Source: Methylomonas sp. (lineage in GTDB: Bacteria; Pseudomonadota; Gammaproteobacteria; Methylococcales; Methylomonadaceae). Taken from it: 8,389 bases of DNA. A program made the translations under genes and the position numbers. The notes below the pieces were generated by a model, which had not been told where the DNA came from, did not search any database, and worked only from the letters and a program-made list of their open reading frames with translations. Where the stretch lies: positions 1 to 8,389 of the forward strand of contig JALSIU010000338.1 of assembly GCA_026989715.1 (NCBI GenBank), given 5' to 3'. The first letter of the stretch is position 1; each line of letters opens with the position of its first letter. Positions 1 to 6,369 of this stretch are shown here, piece by piece.

Positions 1-41
1 GAAGGAACAAACAACACCCTTCGCTTCAATTCCGAAAACCT

Positions 42-71
42 TGCTCTTCATTGCGTTAGCGTTGAAGAGCA
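42..71 (-). repeat. Inverted repeat: hairpin at the 5' end of the leftward transcript
   Basis: A perfect 9-bp inverted repeat (TGCTCTTCA at 42-50, TGAAGAGCA at 63-71) encloses a 12-base loop. It lies just downstream of the minus-strand -10 box, so the leftward RNA would begin at or next to this stem. Neither side has a run of T after the stem, so it does not look like an intrinsic terminator. Read on the minus strand, the upstream arm resembles the boxA antitermination element of ribosomal RNA leaders (E. coli TGCTCTTTAACA). That resemblance is only suggestive, because the gene served lies outside the window. Confidence 0.6.
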
Positions 72-75
72 GGCT

Positions 76-103
76 ATTATACATCCACTTCATTATACGT
101 CAA
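76..103 (-). promoter_or_regulatory. Strong sigma70-type promoter firing leftward off the window edge
   Basis: On the minus strand, a -35 box TTGACG (98-103) and a perfect -10 box TATAAT (76-81) are separated by 16 bases. Upstream of the -35 box, 105-129 is almost pure A/T and resembles an UP element. The bases after the -10 box (AGCCTGC) are G/C-rich, like the discriminator of stringently controlled stable-RNA or ribosomal-protein promoters. Transcription would start near 69-70 and run out of the window, so the gene is not visible. A ribosomal RNA or other translation-related operon is my guess, not something the sequence shows. Confidence 0.65.
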
Positions 104-138
104 CTTTTTATTTTTATTTTTTTAAAATTCGCCATAAT

Positions 139-164
139 TAAAGATTTATCACTTCAGCCGATAT
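139..164 (+). promoter_or_regulatory. Sigma28 (FliA)-like flagellar-class promoter
   Basis: TAAAGATT (139-146) and GCCGATAT (157-164) each match seven of eight positions of the FliA consensus TAAAGTTT / GCCGATAA. The spacer is 10 bases instead of the usual 11, which is the main weakness. Transcription would start near 171 and leave a leader of about 53 bases before the PAS gene at 224. FliA promoters typically drive chemoreceptor and motility genes, including E. coli aer, which fits the two genes downstream. I see no competing sigma70 promoter of similar quality in this gap. Confidence 0.6.
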
Positions 165-223
165 GCTAAATAGGTTACCCTTACATAATGATTTCAATGC
201 ATCGCTTTATATAGAGTATATAT

Positions 224-763
224 ATGAAACTATCTATTACGCCTACGCATCATGAAAGAAAGCTTGGCGAAAATGACTTTATTGTCTCCAAGACCGATAA
301 AACTGGCCGTATTACTTATGCAAACCGAATTTTTATGGATATTTGCGGCTTCCCTGAGTCTGAGCTCTTAGGGGTACAGCATAATATCATTCGGCACCCT
401 GATATGCCTCGCGGTGTCTTTCGTTTTATGTGGGATACTCTTAAAGCAGGGGATGAGTTTTTTGGCTTTGCAAAAAATCTCTGTGCTGATGGAGGCTTTT
501 ATTGGGTATTTGCCAATATCACTCCTGACTACGATAGAAATGGTGTTTTGACAGGCTATTACTCAGTTAGACGTAAACCGCCTGAGTCTGCATTAAATAT
601 TTTGACTCCTGTCTATAGAGAAATGCTCGCTATCGAAAAGCAATCCTCTACTAAAGAGGCTCCTAGTAAATCCATAGCCTATTTAACCGATGTTGTAAAA
701 TCAACAGGTGCCAAAAGTTATAATAAGCTTGTTTTAGACCTTTATAAACCTCAAGGTATTTAA
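224..763 (+). CDS. Stand-alone Aer/CetB-type PAS-domain energy-taxis sensor
   Basis: This 179-residue cytoplasmic protein has no signal peptide or membrane segment. A single PAS domain (about residues 19-117) is followed by a charged, mostly helical tail (about 118-179). It aligns without gaps to the N-terminal PAS domain of E. coli Aer, as I recall that sequence. N34, R57, H58, D60, F66 and N85 of the Aer flavin pocket sit at identical positions, including the hallmark HN-x-x-RHPDMP block (53-62). Position 79, Trp in Aer, is Phe here. By family knowledge it should bind FAD and report redox or electron-transport state. It lacks the membrane, HAMP and signalling parts of Aer; these are supplied by the MCP gene that starts two bases after its stop. 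This matches the layout of Campylobacter CetB with CetA. The ATG follows a weak AGAG ribosome site (213-216) and a sigma28-like promoter. The PAS/Aer assignment is firm; the cofactor and partner are inferred. Confidence 0.85.
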   Translation: MKLSITPTHHERKLGENDFIVSKTDKTGRITYANRIFMDICGFPESELLGVQHNIIRHPDMPRGVFRFMWDTLKAGDEFFGFAKNLCADGGFYWVFANITPDYDRNGVLTGYYSVRRKPPESALNILTPVYREMLAIEKQSSTKEAPSKSIAYLTDVVKSTGAKSYNKLVLDLYKPQGI

Positions 764-765
764 CG

Positions 766-2244
766 ATGTCTGCACTGAAAAATCAAAACGCGAATATTCC
801 TTTTCTGAAGTCAAAAGTAATCTATGCTGTCAGTACGATTATTTTTCTTAGCCTATCTCTTTTTGCAACGCAATATTACTTAAGCGGCTTCTCTTGGCTA
901 ACCTTAATTCAATGTATTGCTTTAATCACTGTTGCACTTCTCATACATTCTACTGCAAAAAAAAACCTTCAGGTACTGGCAAAAATTCAAGATGTTCTAC
1001 TGAAAACTAACAAAGGTGAATTGTATCACCGTATTACTAATACTAAAGGGCTCGGTGAACTAGGTAAGGTTGCTTGGGAACTTAATGAAACATTAGATAT
1101 TATCGAGTCTTATTTTAAAGAAGTTAATGCATCTTTTTCTTATGCGGCAAAAGGTAACTATGAACGCTATGTCTTGGCAGATGGCTTTCCGGGTCTACTT
1201 AAGCAATCAGCTACCAACATTAATAATGCACTACACTTAATGGCAAGTAATGATATTTTAATGACTAAAAATAAACTATCAGCTGGCCTACACACACTAA
1301 ATACTTCAAATTTATTAGCTAACCTAAAAGCAAACCAAAGCGATCTTATCAATATTACCGAACAACTACAGAAAGTTGAAGAGATTTCCAACGCCACAGG
1401 ACAAAGTGCTGATGCCAGTCTTTCTACCGTTGATACCATCAGTCACTCCCTGACTAACATTAACGACACCATTCATTCTGTTGCGGATGTTATTAGTGCT
1501 TTAATTGATGACAGCCGTAAAGTAACGGATTCATTATCCATGATTACCGGCATTGCCGACCAAACGAACTTATTAGCCTTGAATGCTTCCATTGAAGCAG
1601 CACGAGCAGGTGAACATGGGCGCGGCTTTGCCGTTGTTGCCGAAGAGGTTAAAAGCCTTTCTGAGCATACTAAAAATGCTGCATTAGAAGTATCACGTAC
1701 TTTAGATTCTTTTAATAAGCGGGTTAATCAAATGCATACTAAAGCAACTTCTTCAGCCGACTTATCACAAGACATCATGGAACAAGTCAATTCATTCAAA
1801 AGCCAATTTTCCGATCTTTCCAGTTCAGCCAAAGAGTCTATTATCTATATATCCTATGCCAAAGATAAATCATTTGGCCTATTAACTAAATTGGATCATA
1901 TTATTTATAAGCAAAATGGTTATATCGCCATTGAACACGAACAAAATTGTGCACAAGCAGATGCCATTAATGTTGACAACCACAGTTGTCGCTTAGGTAA
2001 GTGGTATTATGAGGGGATTGGCCAGCAACAATTTAGTCATACGCATGCTTATGCCCAGCTCGCCACACCTCATCAAGAGGTACATAACTTTACCCAAAAA
2101 GCCTACCAATTTTCTCGGCAAAATTGGATTGACGATGCTGAAACACTTAATAGTATTATTGACAACATGGAAAAATCAGAAGTTGCCAGTGATACTGTTA
2201 TGACATTAATTGACCAAATGATTGAAGAAAAACACCAATCCTAA
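766..2244 (+). CDS. Membrane methyl-accepting chemotaxis protein with C-terminal CZB zinc-binding domain (CetA-like)
   Basis: This 492-residue chemoreceptor lacks a large periplasmic sensor. Two membrane helices (about 18-38 and 43-62) are joined by a loop of only a few residues. A HAMP-type linker and a second HAMP-like module (about 63-160) follow, then a coiled-coil signalling domain (about 187-370). The CheA/CheW-binding tip is clear at 262-294, with the QTNLLALNASIEAARAGE core. The C-terminal part (about 375-490) is a CZB domain with its full zinc signature: H378 in HxxY, C408 in CxLGxW, and H436/H440 in HxxxH. With no ligand domain of its own, it probably receives its signal from the PAS protein encoded two bases upstream and relays it to CheA. 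CZB domains in other receptors bind zinc and can respond to oxidants such as HOCl. The start has an AAGG ribosome site at 753-756, and coupling to the upstream stop is likely. The C-terminus lacks the NWETF-type CheR/CheB-binding pentapeptide. Confidence 0.9.
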   Translation: MSALKNQNANIPFLKSKVIYAVSTIIFLSLSLFATQYYLSGFSWLTLIQCIALITVALLIHSTAKKNLQVLAKIQDVLLKTNKGELYHRITNTKGLGELGKVAWELNETLDIIESYFKEVNASFSYAAKGNYERYVLADGFPGLLKQSATNINNALHLMASNDILMTKNKLSAGLHTLNTSNLLANLKANQSDLINITEQLQKVEEISNATGQSADASLSTVDTISHSLTNINDTIHSVADVISALIDDSRKVTDSLSMITGIADQTNLLALNASIEAARAGEHGRGFAVVAEEVKSLSEHTKNAALEVSRTLDSFNKRVNQMHTKATSSADLSQDIMEQVNSFKSQFSDLSSSAKESIIYISYAKDKSFGLLTKLDHIIYKQNGYIAIEHEQNCAQADAINVDNHSCRLGKWYYEGIGQQQFSHTHAYAQLATPHQEVHNFTQKAYQFSRQNWIDDAETLNSIIDNMEKSEVASDTVMTLIDQMIEEKHQS

Positions 2245-2253
2245 ATTTAGGAT
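2238..2253. repeat. Perfect 16-bp palindrome over the MCP stop codon
   Basis: ATCCTAAATTTAGGAT reads identically on both strands and includes the TAA stop of the MCP gene (2242-2244). It ends 32 bases before the ATG of the next gene. As RNA it would form only a weak A/U-rich stem with a 4-base loop and has no T-run after it, so it is not a terminator. It could be a dimer-binding operator site or chance; by random-base arithmetic about 0.1 such sites are expected per window of this size, somewhat more in A/T-rich DNA. Confidence 0.5.
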
Positions 2254-2273
2254 CCAATATCAATGTGATTTAT

Positions 2274-2279
2274 GAGGGG
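2274..2279 (+). promoter_or_regulatory. Ribosome binding site that fixes the start of the large membrane protein
   Basis: GAGGGG lies six bases before the ATG at 2286. This strong Shine-Dalgarno favours ATG 2286 over the in-frame GTG at 2265, which has no comparable site upstream. The choice also places the hydrophobic signal peptide exactly at the N-terminus. Confidence 0.8.
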
Positions 2280-2285
2280 TTTATA

Positions 2286-5200
2286 ATGTTGCGCTTAAGC
2301 TTACTATTTTTTTGTCTCACTCTTCCAACTGTTTACGCAAACCCAACCTCTATCCCAAAACCCTTAGCACCATGGGTTGATTGGGTACTCTATGACTCCC
2401 CTCAATATAACTGCCCTTTTTTTTACAATCAATACCGAAAAAAAACCTGTGCATGGCCAAGTAAACTCATATTAGACTTACAAAAGCAACAAGGACATTT
2501 TGATAGCTATTGGCAAGTTTATACCCAAAGTTATATAAAACTCCCAGGGAATGCTAAAAACTGGCCACAGAATGTTCGCGTTAACAATAAGCCCGCCATA
2601 GTCATCAACCATCAAAACATACCGACCATCAAACTAGATGCTGGAACATACCATATTCAAGGTGATTTTTATTGGCCGCAAATACCTGACAGCTTAACAA
2701 TCCCAAGTCAAACAGGCCTTATCTCTGTCAGTGTATTAAATAAAACCATCCCTTTTCCGATGATAAAAAACCAACAACTTTGGTTAAAGTCAAGCGATAC
2801 CGGTCATGGTACCCCCCTTAAACAAACAGACCATTTAAACTTACAAGTCTTTCGAAAAGTTTATGATGACATTCCGCTACAACTCATTACTCATTTATCG
2901 CTTGATGTTTCCGGTAAACAACGTGAAATAAAACTACCATATGCTTTATTAGATGGTTTTACACCGATTAATTTAGACAGCCCACTTCCTGCTAGATTAG
3001 AACCCGATGGTAGCTTATTGGTTCAAGTACGCCCTGGCCGGTGGCAAATTGAGTTAAGCGCGCACCGCACCGCACAAATTTTTAATCTCAAATTAAATAT
3101 CAATGATGACAACTGGCCTCTATCAGAAATATGGAGTTTTGTAGCTAAACCTTATCAAAGACTGGTAGAAATTGAACAAGTCACCAGCATAGATCCGCGT
3201 CAAAATAATGTACCAACTACATGGCGAAATCTACCTGCCTTTCTCGTTAAACAAGGTGATAACATGCACTTTAAACTGATAAGACGTGGAGACCCAGACC
3301 CTGAACCTAATAATTTATCTATTCATCGTCATTTATGGCTCGACTTTGCAGGAACCGGCTACACCATACAAGACAAAATAACAGGGCAAATGACACATGG
3401 CTGGCGTTTAGATAGCTTACCCGAAATACAACTAGGTCATGTTACGTTAAATCAACAAACACAGCTTATTACCTATGCCCCCAATAAACAAACCCAAGGC
3501 GTTGAACTTAGAAAAGGTAATCTGCAACTGACAGCTGATAGCCGCTTGGAACACAATATAAGTACAATTGCAGCAACAGGTTGGCAACAAAAATTTAATC
3601 ATGTCAAAGCAACGCTACACTTACCACCAGGCTGGCAAGTATTTGCAATAAGCGGAGTTGATAATGTGCCTAACAGCTGGGTGACTCGCTGGACACTACT
3701 AGATCTATTTTTAGTGCTAGTAACAGCTTTGGCAGTGGGTCGTTTATGGAATTATTACTGGGGATTATTTGCCTTAATCACACTCGCTTTAATTTGGCAT
3801 GAATCTGATGCCCCCCGCTTTATCTGGATTAATATTATTACGGCTATCGCTTTAATCAAAGTACTGCCACAAAATAACTTGTTACGCTTTATCAAATTTT
3901 ATCGCGCGACTTGCTTGCTCGTACTCATTATGATCAGCCTTCCTTTTTTAATCAACCAAATTAGAATAGGCTTGTATCCACAACTTGAAAAACCTTGGCA
4001 ATATGTCAACGCTAATACAAGCTATGCACAACAAGCAACGATAACAAGTGCAGACGATATGCAAATAGAAAACCTTTCTGTCCTGCGTTCTGCCCCTCTA
4101 AATAAAAGCCGAAAAGTCAAGCAAGTGGCAAGCTCTTATTATGCAAATTCTAGTATGAATTTTAAGCGTATTGATCCCAATGCAAACTTGCAAACTGGCC
4201 CAGGCTTACCACAATGGCAATGGAGCACTATTCCGCTCTCGTGGAATGGTAGTGTTGATAGTCAGCAACAAGTCCAATTTTGGCTGATAAACCCGGCAAT
4301 GCATTTAATATTAAGCGGTTTAAGAGTCATGATTGTTATAATATTAGGCTTACTTATGTTCGGTATTATCAATAAAAACGGTCGCTTTAAGCTACCTCAA
4401 GGCGCTATCAATTTTTGCTTATTAGCTTGCTTGGTATTACCTACTGCCTCAGCTTTTGCTGATCCCCCCGACCCTGACTTATTACAGGAATTAAAACAGC
4501 GTTTATTAAAAGCCCCCGATTGCATACCCAATTGTGCACAAATTTCTACCATGCAACTTAATATTGCCCAAAAAACGCTCAGTATCAATTTACAAATTCA
4601 CGCCCAAGAAACAGTTGCCGTTCCGTTGCCGGCAAAATTTAAACAATGGTTACCGAATCAAATTATGGTGAATAAGGTAGCTGCCAAAAATATAATGCGG
4701 GATAAACAAGGTCTCTTATGGATTGCCTTACCTAAAGGGGTTCATGATATTACCTTAACAGGTGCGCCCCCCTTACAAAATAATTTCACACTACCTTTAA
4801 CATTAAAACCGCACTATATTACCTATAGTGGCCCAAAGTGGACTATTGAAGGTTTACATGAAAATGGTACGGCTGAAAACCAACTACACTTTGCCTTGAT
4901 AACAACTACAGAGCAACCAAAAAATGCGCTCGCAACCCTGAGTCCAAATGTTTTACCTGCCTTTATTCAAATTGAGCGTACCCTACAACTAGGACTAGAT
5001 TGGCATATTAAAACAAAAGTTATTCGTAACAGCCGCAACGCAACCGCCATCACTTTAAAAGTTCCCTTATTAACCGGAGAATCCATTACCAGTGCCAAAA
5101 TACGCAGTAAAAATGGCTATGCCCTAGTACACATGACCGCCAATCAACGTAGCCTCCAATGGCATTCAATATTAGCAAAAAGTAAAGCCATCACACTAAC

Positions 5201-6314
5201 AGCACCTATGACACAACAATGGACTGAAATATGGCGCGCAAATATTAGTCCAATATGGCATATGGAAAGTAGCGGTATACCAGTTGTACATCATCAAAAC
5301 CAGGCAGATCACTGGCTTCCTGAGTGGCGACCGTGGCCAGGTGAAAGTGTCAAGCTAACCCTAACACGCCCTAAAGCCACAATAGGACAAACTTTAACCA
5401 TAGATAAAAGCATTCTTCAAGTCACCGCCGGAAAGCGCAGCCTAAGCAGTCGCTTAAAGTTAGATATGCGTAGCTCTAAAGGCACGCAACATACACTAAC
5501 ACTTCCCAAAAATGCAGTATTACAATCTGTTAACTTAAACGGTAGCAAGCAGCCCATTCGTCAACAGCAACACAGCATCACCTTACCGATCAAGCCGGGT
5601 AAACAAACGTATGAAATTTTTTGGCATGAAGCGCAAGCACAAAATAGCATACTGACAACCCCCGCGCTCAATCTAGGGCTAGCAAGCGTCAATACCCACT
5701 TAAAAATTCACTTAGGCCAAGATCGCTGGGTATTGCTCACATTAGGGCCAAACTTAGGACCCGCCGTATTATTTTGGGGCATGCTTATTGTCTTAGCTAT
5801 ATTAGCTTTTGCGCTAGGCAAATCTGACTTAACCCCCTTAAAAAATTGGCAATGGTTTTTATTATTAATCGGTTTAAGCCAAATCCCTATCAGCATTGCA
5901 CTGGTCGTCGTCGCTTGGCTATTAGCCTTAGGTTTTCGTCAAAAACAACACATGACGAATGTTAATTATTTTAACTTTACACAAATACTCTTAGTGCTAC
6001 TAACACTTGCTTCACTTGCCATTTTATTTATTGCAGTCAAACAGGGGCTACTTGGCACTCCAGATATGCAAATTGTCGGCAATCGCTCGTCCGCTTTTGT
6101 CTTAAATTGGTATCAAGACCGTAGTGCAGACATATTACCGACAGCGACCGTTATCAGTATCCCCTTGATGAGTTACCGAGTCATGATGTTACTCTGGTCT
6201 TTATGGCTGGCGATTTCATTATTAAACTGGCTACAATGGGGCTGGTCATGCTTTGCAAGCGGCAGCTTGTGGAAAAAATCCAGTGCCACACCAAAAGAAA
6301 AACCGTTGTTGTAA
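2286..6314 (+). CDS. Large envelope/inner-membrane protein of unknown function with internal duplication
   Basis: This 1342-residue protein matches no family I can name. It begins with a signal peptide, probably cut after VYA (residue 18). A beta-strand-rich, Trp-rich region (19-470) is presumably periplasmic. Four membrane segments follow (about 471-487, 490-504, 512-527, 542-559), then a soluble stretch to 673 and another helix (674-695). At 707-725 a second signal-like hydrophobic stretch ends in ASAFA, and the same plan repeats: a beta-rich region (726-1156), then membrane segments (about 1157-1178, 1189-1217, 1229-1254, 1299-1323). Corresponding landmarks include a Cys pair near the start of each half (C43/C55; C746/C750), an LP-x-WP/LP-x-VxVN motif, L-x-LP in each beta region, and L-S/N-W followed by RVM in the last part. 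This points to duplication of a unit of about 650 residues. No catalytic motif is visible; a transport, secretion or envelope-scaffold role is possible but unproven. It lies 41 bases after the MCP stop with no terminator between them, so co-transcription is possible. Confidence 0.8.
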   Translation: MLRLSLLFFCLTLPTVYANPTSIPKPLAPWVDWVLYDSPQYNCPFFYNQYRKKTCAWPSKLILDLQKQQGHFDSYWQVYTQSYIKLPGNAKNWPQNVRVNNKPAIVINHQNIPTIKLDAGTYHIQGDFYWPQIPDSLTIPSQTGLISVSVLNKTIPFPMIKNQQLWLKSSDTGHGTPLKQTDHLNLQVFRKVYDDIPLQLITHLSLDVSGKQREIKLPYALLDGFTPINLDSPLPARLEPDGSLLVQVRPGRWQIELSAHRTAQIFNLKLNINDDNWPLSEIWSFVAKPYQRLVEIEQVTSIDPRQNNVPTTWRNLPAFLVKQGDNMHFKLIRRGDPDPEPNNLSIHRHLWLDFAGTGYTIQDKITGQMTHGWRLDSLPEIQLGHVTLNQQTQLITYAPNKQTQGVELRKGNLQLTADSRLEHNISTIAATGWQQKFNHVKATLHLPPGWQVFAISGVDNVPNSWVTRWTLLDLFLVLVTALAVGRLWNYYWGLFALITLALIWHESDAPRFIWINIITAIALIKVLPQNNLLRFIKFYRATCLLVLIMISLPFLINQIRIGLYPQLEKPWQYVNANTSYAQQATITSADDMQIENLSVLRSAPLNKSRKVKQVASSYYANSSMNFKRIDPNANLQTGPGLPQWQWSTIPLSWNGSVDSQQQVQFWLINPAMHLILSGLRVMIVIILGLLMFGIINKNGRFKLPQGAINFCLLACLVLPTASAFADPPDPDLLQELKQRLLKAPDCIPNCAQISTMQLNIAQKTLSINLQIHAQETVAVPLPAKFKQWLPNQIMVNKVAAKNIMRDKQGLLWIALPKGVHDITLTGAPPLQNNFTLPLTLKPHYITYSGPKWTIEGLHENGTAENQLHFALITTTEQPKNALATLSPNVLPAFIQIERTLQLGLDWHIKTKVIRNSRNATAITLKVPLLTGESITSAKIRSKNGYALVHMTANQRSLQWHSILAKSKAITLTAPMTQQWTEIWRANISPIWHMESSGIPVVHHQNQADHWLPEWRPWPGESVKLTLTRPKATIGQTLTIDKSILQVTAGKRSLSSRLKLDMRSSKGTQHTLTLPKNAVLQSVNLNGSKQPIRQQQHSITLPIKPGKQTYEIFWHEAQAQNSILTTPALNLGLASVNTHLKIHLGQDRWVLLTLGPNLGPAVLFWGMLIVLAILAFALGKSDLTPLKNWQWFLLLIGLSQIPISIALVVVAWLLALGFRQKQHMTNVNYFNFTQILLVLLTLASLAILFIAVKQGLLGTPDMQIVGNRSSAFVLNWYQDRSADILPTATVISIPLMSYRVMMLLWSLWLAISLLNWLQWGWSCFASGSLWKKSSATPKEKPLL

Positions 6315-6325
6315 AGTAAAGTAAA
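6311..6325 (+). repeat. Three tandem copies of GTAAA at the end of the large gene
   Basis: Three direct copies of GTAAA run through the TAA stop codon (6312-6314) into the terminator leader. On the minus strand they read as a T-rich tract (TTTACTTTACTTTAC), which could serve as an imperfect U-run for leftward transcripts leaving the adjacent hairpin. Confidence 0.5.
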
Positions 6326-6328
6326 ATG

Positions 6329-6368
6329 AGGCTGTGTGCCACCATCACCGCATACAGCCTTATTTTTT
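6329..6368 (+). terminator. Rho-independent terminator between convergent genes
   Basis: AGGCTGTGTGC (6329-6339) pairs with GCATACAGCCT (6350-6360) to form an 11-bp stem with one G-U pair and a 10-base loop. The T-rich tract 6360-6368 follows. It ends transcription of the large membrane protein gene just before the tail of pyrD. Leftward transcripts from pyrD would form the same stem, followed by a T-rich but interrupted tract, so it may work in both directions. Confidence 0.88.
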
Positions 6369-6369
6369 A

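Noticed and set aside
42..71. The left-edge inverted repeat as an intrinsic terminator
   Set aside because: No T-run follows the stem on either strand, and it sits directly downstream of a strong promoter.
1167..1439. Minus-strand open frame of 90 codons inside the MCP gene
   Set aside because: It lies wholly within a clearly coding MCP frame and its translation shows no recognisable domain.
2159..2196. TTGACA near the MCP 3' end as a promoter for the large membrane gene
   Set aside because: The nearest -10-like GATACT is 26 bases away, too far for a sigma70 promoter.
2009..2203. Plus-strand open frame of 64 codons inside the MCP gene
   Set aside because: It overlaps the CZB domain in another frame; the CZB motifs leave no doubt which frame is used.
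2265..2267. GTG as the start codon of the large membrane protein
   Set aside because: It lacks a good ribosome site and would put seven extra residues before the signal peptide; GAGGGG six bases before ATG 2286 is a better fit.
4422..4433. Lipobox-like LLAC within the internal hydrophobic segment of the large protein
   Set aside because: The Cys lies in the middle of the hydrophobic stretch, which continues to an AxA-type end, and Leu is a poor residue before the final Ala; a lipoprotein site is unlikely.
4397..4588. Minus-strand open frame of 63 codons inside the large membrane gene
   Set aside because: It is opposite a continuous coding frame, with no promoter or ribosome site of its own and no recognisable protein motif.
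5708..5896. Minus-strand open frame of 62 codons inside the large membrane gene
   Set aside because: It is antisense to the C-terminal membrane segments of a continuous coding frame, with no independent support.
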